A DNA stretch of 64,000 nt, taken from assembly GCA_964515055.1 (NCBI GenBank), contig CAZEUG010000002.1:62001-126000 (forward strand). Reading direction: 5' to 3'. The notes beneath the pieces are model-generated. The model was not told where the DNA came from. It saw only the letters and a list, made by a program, of their open reading frames with translations, and ran no database searches. Shown here piece after piece: positions 1 through 8,060 of this stretch. The position numbers and the translations under genes are program-made. How positions within the stretch are numbered: position 1 is the stretch's first letter; every line of letters starts with the position of its first letter. The stretch comes from QAMX01 sp964515055 (GTDB lineage: Bacteria > Bacillota > Clostridia > Oscillospirales > QAMX01).

Positions 1-617
1 TGTTCCAGTCCCACGATGAGGACAAGGCTGCGCTGATCGCCAACCAGCACGGCATCGTCTGGGAGGATGCCGCAGACGCCTTCGCCTCCTCAATTGAGGA
101 AACGCTGGTCGCCGCGCTGAAGATGAATGTCAAAAACATCGTCGTCACCACCGGCAATGAGCGTTCGGACGTTTCGCGCTATGTCCAGCACACCAACGTC
201 GTCACGGCGCTGCGCCGCGGTGCCGATATTGTCCGCGATTCGGGCGTGCAGCTCGTTTTGGAGCCGCTGAATGTTCTGGTGAATCACAAGGGCTATTATC
301 TGGTCACGACGGCGGAATCCGTCGAGATCATCGACGAGGTCGGTTCACCGGACGTCCGTCTGCTGTACGATGTCTATCATCAGCAGATCAGCGAGGGCAA
401 CGTCATCGACACCATCCGCAACAACATTTCGAAGATCGGGCACATCCACACCGGCGACGTCCCCGGCCGCAAGGAACCGGGTACCGGCGAGCTGAACTAC
501 AGGAACATCTTCAAGGCCATTGCCGAAACGGGCTATGACGGCTTTGTGACGTTTGAATGCGGTCGCAGTGTCGATGTGGACACGGTCTGTCGGAATATGC
601 TCGCCCTGCTGCCGTAA
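1..617 (+). CDS. Hydroxypyruvate isomerase-like TIM barrel (5' end outside window)
   Basis: The frame is open from base 3 to the TAA at 615-617, so this is the C-terminal part (about 204 residues) of a xylose-isomerase-like TIM-barrel protein. Visible signatures are the metal-ligand strand LVLEPLN, the LLYDVYHQQ strand, IGHIHTGDVPGR followed by EPGTGELNY, and a final FVTFECG with the last acidic ligand. The PGR..EPGTGE.NY block is typical of hydroxypyruvate isomerase-type sugar isomerases/epimerases, which interconvert small hydroxy-aldehydes and ketones with a divalent metal. The exact substrate cannot be told. A GH16 glucanase gene follows after 43 bases on the same strand, suggesting a carbohydrate locus. 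Confidence 0.75.
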   Translation, partial: FQSHDEDKAALIANQHGIVWEDAADAFASSIEETLVAALKMNVKNIVVTTGNERSDVSRYVQHTNVVTALRRGADIVRDSGVQLVLEPLNVLVNHKGYYLVTTAESVEIIDEVGSPDVRLLYDVYHQQISEGNVIDTIRNNISKIGHIHTGDVPGRKEPGTGELNYRNIFKAIAETGYDGFVTFECGRSVDVDTVCRNMLALLP

Positions 618-660
618 GCGGAGCGTTTCCATCGCCACAAAAGAAAGGAGCGTTGTGCGC

Positions 661-1527
661 ATGGCTGAAGCAAAGCAGCTGACCCGGCCGGACTGGCAGG
701 CACCGCGCATCGACCTGTCCGGGCGGCGGCTGGTCTGGCACGATGAATTTGACGGCGACACGCTGGACGATTCCAAATGGAAGTGCATCGTCTGGCCGGA
801 AACGCCGAAATGTGACGTCACCTGCAACGTCTACGCAGCGGACATGGTTTCCGTACACGATGGCTGCGTCTGGCTCCGCTGTGCGTTTCGAAAGGACGGA
901 CCCTATGGGCCGGGCTTCTACTCCGGCTGGATCAGCACGGAGAACAGCCTCTGTACGACCTACGGCTACTACGAGATCCGTTGTCGGGTACCGAAGGCCG
1001 AGGGGATGCACGCGGCCTTCTGGACGTATGCCAACGAGAAGCCCTATGCCGGCTGCGGCAGGGACGGGACGGAAATTGACATTTTTGAAACCGCCCGCTA
1101 CCGTGTGGACAGCACGGATGCGGAGGCCAACAGTTCCTACGCCATCACCATTCACACCGGCGACGAAGCCGGGCAGCTGATGTCGTATGGCTGTCCGGAC
1201 GTCGCCACGCTGGATCCGGCGGGGCATCATCTGTACGACGGCTTCCACACGTTCGGGCTGGAATGGACGCCGACGGCCTATCATTTCTATTATGACGGGC
1301 TGGAGGTTCAGTGCATTGATTTTTCAGGCGGTTCGGTTGGGCGCTTTGTCGGCACCTGCTCGCGTCCGGAGTTCATCTACCTCTCCACGCACGTCGGCAG
1401 CCGCATCGCCTCGGACGGGCATATCATTGCGGATTGGAACGGCAATGCGTTTAAGAATCCGGCCGGAACCTTCCCGGCGGATTTTGTCATCGATTATCTG
1501 CGCTACTATGCGCCGAAGGATGCGTAA
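661..1527 (+). CDS. Glycoside hydrolase family 16 protein, apparently cytoplasmic
   Basis: A 288-residue GH16-type beta-glucanase/beta-galactanase. The catalytic signature E-x-D-x-x-E is clear at E138, D140 and E143 within GTEIDIFET, inside a beta-jelly-roll sequence (YGYYEIRCRVP, HTFGLEWTP, YFxDGxxV-like HFYYDGLEV, and a final FVIDYLRYY). In the family the first Glu is the nucleophile and the last the acid/base, cutting beta-1,3 or beta-1,3-1,4 glucans or related galactans. The ATG at 661 is chosen because AAAGGAG (644-650) sits 10 bases upstream; an in-frame start at 553 would overlap the previous gene and has no such site. No signal peptide or lipobox is visible, which is unusual for GH16. 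Substrate unknown. Confidence 0.85.
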   Translation: MAEAKQLTRPDWQAPRIDLSGRRLVWHDEFDGDTLDDSKWKCIVWPETPKCDVTCNVYAADMVSVHDGCVWLRCAFRKDGPYGPGFYSGWISTENSLCTTYGYYEIRCRVPKAEGMHAAFWTYANEKPYAGCGRDGTEIDIFETARYRVDSTDAEANSSYAITIHTGDEAGQLMSYGCPDVATLDPAGHHLYDGFHTFGLEWTPTAYHFYYDGLEVQCIDFSGGSVGRFVGTCSRPEFIYLSTHVGSRIASDGHIIADWNGNAFKNPAGTFPADFVIDYLRYYAPKDA

Positions 1528-1572
1528 TGCTTTCTTCTCCGGGCAAAAAATCTGGTTCAGGACGGTTCATGC

Positions 1573-2574
1573 ATGAGTAAAATCAAGTATCTCTTTCAGC
1601 GGGTCTGTCGAATTGACTATGGGCGGTTGTTCCGCACCATTCGGCAGACATCAGACATTTCAGGGCGAAGCCGCATCGGAATCGCCTTTGATATGCTGCG
1701 CTGCGCCATTCGCTATACGGCTGCACCGGCCGACTACGCGTTGTTTGAGTTCTGGGCGCTGACACCTGCACAGCGGAAGACGTATGTCACCCGCGGGATC
1801 AACGACCGGCTCGTCAAAAAGTACAACGATCGGTCGCTCTGGCACATTTTTGACAACAAGGCGGAGTTCAACACCCGTTATGCGGCCTATGTCGGGCGCG
1901 ACTGGATGCAGCTTGCACCCGACGGGTTTGAAGCGTTTGACGCGTTCTGTTCCCGCCATCCCTGCATCTTTTACAAGCCGCTCAGCCTCTCCTGCGGGTG
2001 GGGCATTGAGAAAATCGACGTGGCCTCCGTTCCGGATCGCCATGCGCTGTTTGAACGGCTGGTGCAGAAGGAAGGCGGCGGTCTGATCGAGGAGCAGATT
2101 GTGCAGCACCCGGAGATGAACCGGATGTTCCCCGGCTCCGTCAACACCATTCGCCTCGTCACCATCAACGACGGCCATGACGTCACCGTTGTCTTTTCGT
2201 TTCTGCGGGTGGGCAATGGGAAATTTGTGGACAACCTGAACAGCGGTGGAATGGCCGCGCCCATTGACCCGGCCACCGGCGTTGTGACGCACCCCGCAGC
2301 CGACAAGGACTACAAGGCCTACGACTGCCATCCGGCCACCGGGACGCCGTTTGTCGGCTTCCAGATTCCCCGGTTTGCCGAGGCCGTTGCACTCGTCCAG
2401 GAGGCGGCCACGCTGGAGCCGCGCATGGGCTACATCGGGTGGGACATTGCCGTCACGCCGGACGGGCTCTGTCTGGTGGAGGCCAACAGCTTCCCCGGTC
2501 ACGATATTCTTCAGCTGCCGCCGCACGTCCCGGACAAGATCGGTCTGATGAGCCGGATTGAGCGGTTTCTCTAA
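1573..2574 (+). CDS. Sugar-transfer-associated ATP-grasp protein
   Basis: A 333-residue protein resembling the ATP-grasp family found beside sugar and polysaccharide transfer genes. The N-terminal third is helical and basic. The ATP-grasp fold starts near residue 130 (IFYKPLSLSCGWGIEKI, nucleotide-binding Lys and Gly-rich loop), continues with LIEEQIVQHPEMNRMFPGSVNTIR, and ends with YIGWDIAVTPDG and LVEANSFPGHD, whose acidic and Asn residues would hold Mg-ATP. The family is expected to ligate a carboxylate to an amine or similar nucleophile; the substrate is not known. It is 45 bases downstream of the GH16 gene with a modest AGGACGG site and is followed by a strong terminator. Confidence 0.75.
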   Translation: MSKIKYLFQRVCRIDYGRLFRTIRQTSDISGRSRIGIAFDMLRCAIRYTAAPADYALFEFWALTPAQRKTYVTRGINDRLVKKYNDRSLWHIFDNKAEFNTRYAAYVGRDWMQLAPDGFEAFDAFCSRHPCIFYKPLSLSCGWGIEKIDVASVPDRHALFERLVQKEGGGLIEEQIVQHPEMNRMFPGSVNTIRLVTINDGHDVTVVFSFLRVGNGKFVDNLNSGGMAAPIDPATGVVTHPAADKDYKAYDCHPATGTPFVGFQIPRFAEAVALVQEAATLEPRMGYIGWDIAVTPDGLCLVEANSFPGHDILQLPPHVPDKIGLMSRIERFL

Positions 2575-2592
2575 CATTTTCCACAAAAACAG

Positions 2593-2632
2593 ATCCGGTC
2601 TGACGGTTCAAACCGTCAGACCGGATTTTTTT
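2593..2632. terminator. Bidirectional intrinsic terminator
   Basis: A perfect 16-bp inverted repeat (2593-2608 with 2611-2626) is followed by seven T on the plus strand; the minus strand also has a U-rich exit after the stem. It lies between the convergent ATP-grasp gene and the long minus-strand operon. Confidence 0.9.
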
Positions 2633-2647
2633 AGATGCAATTGATTT

Positions 2648-3385
2648 TCAGGCGTTTGCGCGTTTCAGAAGCTCCGACACCGTGATTTCATAGGCGCGGT
2701 CACTGTGCTCCGTTTCACAGGAGATGGAGACGGTCTGGCCGGTTTTCCGCTCGATGAGCCATGCGGCCAGCCAGCGCTTCAGCCACGGGTTGCGCGCCAG
2801 CACCGGGCCGATGACATAGGTCGCCAGGACGTTGCCGGTTCGGATGCCTTCGTCCGGCGCTTCCGCGCCGTCTTCTGTCAGGATGCCGCCGGGGCCGAAC
2901 CGTGCATGGAACAACGGCGCTGCGACGTGCTGCAAATACCCGCTCTTGTTGATGAAGCCGGCCAGCAGCTGCTCCGACATCGGTGATTCATAAAGGACGT
3001 CGCCGAGCTGACGGCCGTCTGTCCGGACTGCATCGCAGTCGGTCAGACCCAGGCACGGCTGCGCTTCGCCTGACGGCAGCTGCAGCGTCCGTGCCGTCAG
3101 CTCTGCGGCAGAGCCTGTAAAGAGCATAGGCACCCCGTCTGCGGCGGCGCTTTGGAGCTCTGCCGCGTATGGCAGCAGTGCGCGCCGCGCCAGCTCCAGC
3201 TTGCGCTCCGTACCCGCGCCCGCATACACAAAATCCACATGGTTCAGGTGGAGTGTCTCCCCCATCGCAACGGTTTCCACATCGACCGCATGGCCAGCAG
3301 CCTGCAGCGTCCGCTGCAGCACGAGCAGGTTGGCAGCTTCGCCGTACAGGTTCAGGAGTTCCGGATACAGGTGGACAATCTTCAT
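2648..3385 (-). CDS. GatD-like amidotransferase subunit lacking catalytic Cys and His
   Basis: A 245-residue class I glutamine amidotransferase-like protein beginning MKIVHLYPELLNLYGEAANL, matching GatD, the glutaminase partner of MurT that amidates the glutamate of lipid II. The layout (YAGAGTERK; DGVPMLFTG; NVLATYVIGPVLARNP) aligns with GatD, but the nucleophile motif ICGGYQ is replaced by FTGSAAE and the catalytic His of TYLHGP is Ile in TYVIGP. The protein should therefore be unable to hydrolyse glutamine. Its start overlaps the MurT stop (TGATG), so the two are translated as a pair. It is the last gene of the operon, before the terminator at 2593-2632. Either the pair uses free ammonia, or it has a different job. 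Confidence 0.75.
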   Translation of the reverse strand: MKIVHLYPELLNLYGEAANLLVLQRTLQAAGHAVDVETVAMGETLHLNHVDFVYAGAGTERKLELARRALLPYAAELQSAAADGVPMLFTGSAAELTARTLQLPSGEAQPCLGLTDCDAVRTDGRQLGDVLYESPMSEQLLAGFINKSGYLQHVAAPLFHARFGPGGILTEDGAEAPDEGIRTGNVLATYVIGPVLARNPWLKRWLAAWLIERKTGQTVSISCETEHSDRAYEITVSELLKRANA

Positions 3386-4719
3386 CAGAGGTTCTCCTTT
3401 CTTTCGACGGCGTCCGACGGCAGGCGTGACAGGAATTTGTCGCGGTCGGAGAAGCAGGTGATGACGTACAGATCCTGCTGCTCCGCGAATACAGTGGACA
3501 ACTCGTCCAGCGTCGGCAGCAGATGGATTTTTTCGGACGGGATGTCGGTATAGTCGAGGCGCGTGGCCAGGTCATACCGATACGTTCCGGCGAGGTAGAT
3601 GTTCCGGATGGACGGATGGTTCAACCGATCAAAGGTGATATCCCAGAGCCAGGACGTCTCCCCGGTGAAATATTTGCGGCTGATGGCGTCAACAATCAGC
3701 AGCACATCGCCGCCGTTCCGGACGGCCAGGTCAATCGACTGGTCGTAGGAGGTGGAATTTTCATGTTTGGAGGTCAGCAGCGCGATTTTCCGGCCATTCT
3801 GCATCCAGCTGCGGGTGCGGCCGTTTTTGAAAATGTAATCGCTGATCGTCTCACCAATCAGCGCCGGTTGAACGCCCAGCTCGGCCGCCACGGCATATGC
3901 CGCCAGCATATTGTACAGCTGGTACAGCACGCGCAGATTCGTATGCAGTGCGGTTTCGCCGTTGACCGTCAGGGTGCCGTTGTCGAGATCGGCTGATGTA
4001 ATGGCATAGTCGCAGTCCTGCCGGTGATAGCCGCAGGCATCGCAGCGGTAGAGGCCGAAGCCCGGCCGATGGCTGTCGGTAAAGGTCAGCGGTGCGCCAC
4101 ATTTGGGGCAATAGACCGCATCCTGATACCGGGCGGGCTGTTCCGGCAGACCGGCGGACGCATTGATGCCGAACCATTTGACATCGGCGACCTCTTCTGC
4201 CAGCAGGGAGACCAGCGGGTCGTCGGCGTTCAGAATCAGCTTCATGTTCGGTTGGACGGCTTCACGGATTCGCTGCCAGATGAATTCCGGATGGCCGTTT
4301 CGCGTCATCTGGTCGCGGTAGAGGTTCAGCACGGCGAAATGCGTGGGCTGCATATAGCGGAAGGTGTGCCGCGCATACTGTTCATCCGATTCCATGACGA
4401 TCACGTCACTTTTTACGCGACCTGTCCAGGTGGCGTTCCGAATAAGCATCGTCGCGATGCCCTCGATCTGGTTGGAGCCTTCGCGGTTCCAGCAGACGTG
4501 CTTCCCGGCGCGCTCCAGAATCCGGACGATCATTTCAACGGTTGAGGTTTTGCCGTTGGAGCCAGTTACTGCGACGACATACGTTGGAAGCTGAATGCGG
4601 GCAATGATGTCGGGGCAGATTTTCAGAGCCAGCTGACCGGGCTTGGACGAGCCTTTTTTCACGATGCGTCCGGCCAGCGCCGCCAGCTTACAGACCATGA
4701 TGGCAAGGAATTTTCTCAT
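3385..4719 (-). CDS. murT: MurT-like Mur ligase family protein
   Basis: A 444-residue Mur ligase homologue of the MurT type, the synthetase half of the lipid II isoglutaminyl synthase. The ATP loop VTGSNGKTSTVEMI is intact near residue 53. The family's inserted Cys4 zinc ribbon is present (CPKCG near 200, CDACG near 228), and the C-terminal domain has the SWLWDITFD motif. Differences from the usual family: the KNPAG.NQ-type segment reads KHENSTSYDQ, and the acidic residue before SW is Glu (GETSW) where Asp is usual. I read these as divergence that parallels the inactive-looking GatD next door. ATGA overlap with ribF upstream and TGATG overlap with the GatD-like gene downstream indicate tight coupling. 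Confidence 0.8.
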   Translation of the reverse strand: MRKFLAIMVCKLAALAGRIVKKGSSKPGQLALKICPDIIARIQLPTYVVAVTGSNGKTSTVEMIVRILERAGKHVCWNREGSNQIEGIATMLIRNATWTGRVKSDVIVMESDEQYARHTFRYMQPTHFAVLNLYRDQMTRNGHPEFIWQRIREAVQPNMKLILNADDPLVSLLAEEVADVKWFGINASAGLPEQPARYQDAVYCPKCGAPLTFTDSHRPGFGLYRCDACGYHRQDCDYAITSADLDNGTLTVNGETALHTNLRVLYQLYNMLAAYAVAAELGVQPALIGETISDYIFKNGRTRSWMQNGRKIALLTSKHENSTSYDQSIDLAVRNGGDVLLIVDAISRKYFTGETSWLWDITFDRLNHPSIRNIYLAGTYRYDLATRLDYTDIPSEKIHLLPTLDELSTVFAEQQDLYVITCFSDRDKFLSRLPSDAVERKENL

Positions 4720-5624
4720 ACGCTCTCCTCCGTGTCGAGTTCCGGAATCGGAACCTGTTTCGCTTCGTCAATATCTGCTGCAATCTGCCGAACCAGAGCG
4801 TCCGCATTCGCGAAGCGCTGCTCCGGGCGCAGGAATGCATACAGGGCAAGGACAGCCGCCTCGCCGTAGGTCGGTTCTCCGGAATAGGAAAGCAGGTGCG
4901 TTTCGCAGTCATAGATGCCGTCCTGATAGAATGTCGGCCGGGTGCCAAAATTGGTGATGGAGCGGTATGTTCTGCCGCGCAGGTGGACAGATGATGCATA
5001 CACGCCGGCACGCGGGCGCAGCAGCTCCTCCGGCAACGTCAGGTTCATGGTGGCAAAGCCCAGCTGTTGGCCGCGGCCATCGCCCGGAACCGCCTGTCCG
5101 GCCAGCAGGTACGGATGTCCCAGCAGTCGATTGGCTTCCGACAGCCGCCCGGCCTCCATGCAGGCGCGGATGCGCGTGGAGCTGATGACGCCGCCGGCTT
5201 CACAGACGGCCTCCACCGTATCAACTGGGAGCTGTTGGCGCAGGCGCTCCGGGTTGCCGATGCCGCCGCTGCCGAATCGGAAGCTACTGCCACAGACGGC
5301 ATGGGTCACCTTCAGGCGGCCGATCAGCGTTTCCGTGGCGAACACATCCCAAGGCGTCGCCTGCATGGATGCGTCAAAGGGCAATTCGATCAGCTCGACG
5401 CCGGGAAAGAGCCGGTTCAGCAGCAGTGCCCTGGTCTGTCGATCGGACAGTAATCGCACGTTCTCCTGCCGGACGGCATTTTTGGGGCGGCGGTCAAACG
5501 TGATGACGCACGGCGTTTTGCCGGTTTTCATCGCAAGCTCCGCTGCACGTCGAATCACCGCCTGGTGGCCGCGGTGCAGCCCATCAAAAAAGCCGAGCGC
5601 CGCGACACGTCCCTGTTCTGGCAT
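4716..5624 (-). CDS. ribF: Bifunctional riboflavin kinase / FAD synthetase
   Basis: RibF converts riboflavin to FMN and then FAD. The N-terminal adenylyltransferase half has GFFDGLHRGHQ near residue 11 and the ISSTRIR signature near 145. The C-terminal flavokinase half has LGFATMNL in place of the more common FPTANL (Thr and Asn kept), NFGTRPTF, and the catalytic Glu in YDCETHLL. The ATG at 5622-5624 is chosen because GGGGAGG lies 6-7 bases upstream; an in-frame TTG at 5645 would have no good site. The length of 302 residues is normal for the family. It lies 17 bases after truB and overlaps murT by ATGA, the usual truB-ribF order. Confidence 0.92.
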   Translation of the reverse strand: MPEQGRVAALGFFDGLHRGHQAVIRRAAELAMKTGKTPCVITFDRRPKNAVRQENVRLLSDRQTRALLLNRLFPGVELIELPFDASMQATPWDVFATETLIGRLKVTHAVCGSSFRFGSGGIGNPERLRQQLPVDTVEAVCEAGGVISSTRIRACMEAGRLSEANRLLGHPYLLAGQAVPGDGRGQQLGFATMNLTLPEELLRPRAGVYASSVHLRGRTYRSITNFGTRPTFYQDGIYDCETHLLSYSGEPTYGEAAVLALYAFLRPEQRFANADALVRQIAADIDEAKQVPIPELDTEESV

Positions 5625-5641
5625 GATATTCCTCCCCGCCG

Positions 5642-6595
5642 TCAATCGTTTGATTCGTTTTGTCCGAAAAAGCGTTTTTCAATGAGAACCCGGCCGCTTT
5701 CCACCGAGCCAACGGCGAGAAATTCACCGGATTCGCCATAAAAGCGCCGAGCCGCCGTCTGCGGTTCCGCACCGTCTGCCACGCATTCTGTCGGAATGTC
5801 GAGGCCGGTTTTCAGGTACCGCTCTCCCAGTGCGTTCAGGACGGCGCGTGGGCGATCCGCAAACACGTCATCAATCGGCCTCACAAAGCCGTAATCCCCG
5901 GCGGCCACGTGTGCTTCCAGCTGTTCGAGCGTCAGCGCATCCCGGATGGAAAAGCGGCCGACTGCCGTCCGGCGCAGTGAGGCCATGGTGCCGTACACGT
6001 TCAGCGCCCGGCCGATATCGCGGCACAGCGACCGGATATACGTCCCCTTGGAGCAGGCGACGCGGAGGGTGAACCGCTGGTTGGCCTCATCGGCGCGGAG
6101 CAGCTCCAGCGAATGAATGACGATCTGTCTCGGCGTCGGCTCCACTTCCTTCCCGGCGCGGGCGAGCTCATACATTTTTCGGCCGCCGATTTTAATGGCA
6201 GAGTAGATGGGTGGAATCTGCTCCAGCGAGCCGGTAAACTGTGGGAGCAGGGCGGCCACCTCTGCCGCTGTGCAGCGCGACTCCGAAGATGCGGTTACGG
6301 TACCCGTGGTATCCCCGGTATCCGTTTCTTCGCCCAGCTGCAGCTCGGCGAGATATTCCTTATCGCAGCCGGTCACATAGGCGCAGACCTTGGTTGCGCG
6401 GCCAAAGCAGATCAGGTTCAGTCCGGTCGCGATCGGGTCGAGTGTCCCCGTGTGACCGGCAGATTTGACGCCGTAGATTCGTTTGAAGCGGGAAACGAGT
6501 GCCTGTGACGACAGCCCCTGTGGCTTATCGGCCAGGAACATACCGCTGACTGGTTTTTGCTGTTGTTCCATAGACGAAAGACCCGTTCCTCTCAT
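5642..6595 (-). CDS. truB: tRNA pseudouridine(55) synthase
   Basis: TruB isomerises U55 in the T loop of tRNA. The catalytic Asp is in GHTGTLDPIATG, preceded by FLADKPQGLSS and followed by GKEYLAELQLG-like CDKEYLAELQLG and the motif GTYIRSLCRDIG. The start is taken at the ATG at 6593-6595, which overlaps the nrnA stop by ATGA (translational coupling); a second in-frame ATG at 6571 (MEQQQKP) is possible and would be closer to the usual N-terminus. About 317 residues, normal for TruB. It lies between nrnA and ribF, a standard arrangement in this operon. Confidence 0.93.
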   Translation of the reverse strand: MRGTGLSSMEQQQKPVSGMFLADKPQGLSSQALVSRFKRIYGVKSAGHTGTLDPIATGLNLICFGRATKVCAYVTGCDKEYLAELQLGEETDTGDTTGTVTASSESRCTAAEVAALLPQFTGSLEQIPPIYSAIKIGGRKMYELARAGKEVEPTPRQIVIHSLELLRADEANQRFTLRVACSKGTYIRSLCRDIGRALNVYGTMASLRRTAVGRFSIRDALTLEQLEAHVAAGDYGFVRPIDDVFADRPRAVLNALGERYLKTGLDIPTECVADGAEPQTAARRFYGESGEFLAVGSVESGRVLIEKRFFGQNESND

Positions 6596-7563
6596 GCGTT
6601 GCAGTCGGGCAGACTGTCGGCAATTTTCCGGCAGACCGCTTCCACCGCGTCCTTCGGTGACATTGGCAGGCTGCATCCGGCGGCACCGACATGGCCGCCG
6701 CCGCCAAATGCGGCGCAGACAGCCGACGCATCCACCGCACCGTTCGTCCGGACGGAGATTTTCGTCGTGCCGTCCGGCTGTTCATAGGCGGAAACACCGG
6801 CCAGGACGCCCTCGATTTTTCTGGGGAGGGAGGAGAGGTCATCCAGGTCATCCTCCGTTGCGCCCGTCTCACGGCGCATCTGCTGAGTGACCGTGATGGC
6901 GGCAATGCGGTCATTGGCGAAAAACCGCATTTCCTTATAGATGATCCGTTCGATTTCGATGCGCGCACGGCGTTTTTTCTCAAAAAACTCGAGATTCAGT
7001 GCGGCCAGATCAATCCCTTCCCGGAGGCAGGATGCCGCGATTTCATGCGTTTGCGCCGTGGTATTGGCAAACAGAAAGCAGCCGGTATCCGTGGCCAGGG
7101 CAATGTACAGCAGGGTGGCCAGTTCCCGATCCATCGGGAGCTGCATCGCCTGAATCAGGCCGAAAATGAGTTCGCCCGTGGCGGCCGCAGACGGGTCGTC
7201 GATTTTGGCGACACGCGCCGCCATGGTGTTGGCCATATGGTGGTCAATGATGTAGTCGATCCGGTCGGCATATTCCCGCGCCGGGGCGCTCAGCTGGGAT
7301 TCGGACGCGACATCGACCGTCACCACGGCATACGCCTGATCGTCCTCCGGCAGACCGGCATACGGTGTCAGATAGTTCTTCAGGCGATCCGTGATTTCCG
7401 GATTCCAGCAAATCATGGCACGCTTGCCGAGTCGGCGCAGAGCAAGACAGAGTGCCGCAGCGGAGCAGACCGTATCGCCGTCCGGTCTGCGATGTGTCAG
7501 AATCAGAAATTGATCATCGGCTTTCATCTGCTGTGCCATGCTGCACAGGTTCGCCTTATCCAT
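6592..7563 (-). CDS. nrnA: DHH/DHHA1 phosphoesterase (NrnA-like oligoribonuclease)
   Basis: A 323-residue DHH-family phosphoesterase. The DHH domain shows LTHRRPDGDTVCSA (metal-binding His and Asp), VTVDVA and IIDHHMANTMAA near residue 110; the DHHA1 domain ends with FGGGGHVGAAGCSLP. NrnA proteins degrade short oligoribonucleotides and pAp, and in Firmicutes sit between rbfA and truB, as here. The ATG overlap with truB supports co-translation. The gene is complete and of normal length. Its substrate could also be a cyclic-dinucleotide breakdown product, which sequence alone cannot decide. Confidence 0.9.
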   Translation of the reverse strand: MDKANLCSMAQQMKADDQFLILTHRRPDGDTVCSAAALCLALRRLGKRAMICWNPEITDRLKNYLTPYAGLPEDDQAYAVVTVDVASESQLSAPAREYADRIDYIIDHHMANTMAARVAKIDDPSAAATGELIFGLIQAMQLPMDRELATLLYIALATDTGCFLFANTTAQTHEIAASCLREGIDLAALNLEFFEKKRRARIEIERIIYKEMRFFANDRIAAITVTQQMRRETGATEDDLDDLSSLPRKIEGVLAGVSAYEQPDGTTKISVRTNGAVDASAVCAAFGGGGHVGAAGCSLPMSPKDAVEAVCRKIADSLPDCNA

Positions 7564-7597
7564 ATCGTTTTGTGTCCCCTTTTGATGTTTTTGCAGG

Positions 7598-7963
7598 TTA
7601 TTCTTCCGCGCTCTGCGTCTCTGATGCGGTCAGCTCCTGCATCAGCTCCAGCGTATGCTGGCCGCGCAGCATCCCCTTATCAGCTACGAACGTCAGCTCC
7701 GGCGTATTGCGAAGCTGCATGGCTGCCGCAAGCGCCCGGCGGATATATCCGGCGGAGGAGCGGAAGCCCTTCAGTGTTTCGTTCAGATGCGATTCATCGC
7801 CGAGCGCGCTGATATAAACGCGGGCATATTTGGAATCATTGGAGACCTCCACCCGCGTCACGCTGACAATTCCGCTGATGCGCGGATCCTTCAGGGTCGG
7901 AATGATTTCGCTGATTTTTGTTTTGATTTCATCGCCCACGCGGACGGAACGGTAATTGGCCAT
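7598..7963 (-). CDS. rbfA: 30S ribosome-binding factor A
   Basis: A 121-residue RbfA, the KH-fold protein that binds the immature 30S subunit near the 5' end of 16S rRNA. The sequence MANYRSVRVGDEIKTKISEI, LKDPRI and VSVTRVEVSNDSKYARVY is typical. The start at 7963 is chosen because AGAGGAG lies eight bases upstream; the frame continues upstream as far as 8053 but that part covers a hairpin and shows no RbfA similarity. It follows infB after a 97-base gap that contains the hairpin at 7991-8016. Confidence 0.93.
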   Translation of the reverse strand: MANYRSVRVGDEIKTKISEIIPTLKDPRISGIVSVTRVEVSNDSKYARVYISALGDESHLNETLKGFRSSAGYIRRALAAAMQLRNTPELTFVADKGMLRGQHTLELMQELTASETQSAEE

Positions 7964-7990
7964 TTTCAGACTCCTCTCTCTAAAAACACG

Positions 7991-8016
7991 GAAATCCCGG
8001 CAAAAGCCGGGATTTC
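7991..8016 (-). terminator. Hairpin between infB and rbfA
   Basis: A perfect 11-bp stem (7991-8001 with 8006-8016) with a four-base loop. In the transcript the U-run begins about four bases after the stem, so it may be a weak terminator that lowers downstream expression, or a processing or stability element. Confidence 0.6.
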
Positions 8017-8060
8017 TGCAAGCGGAGCGTCCGGCTGCGCGTTGTATGCGCAATCCGCGC

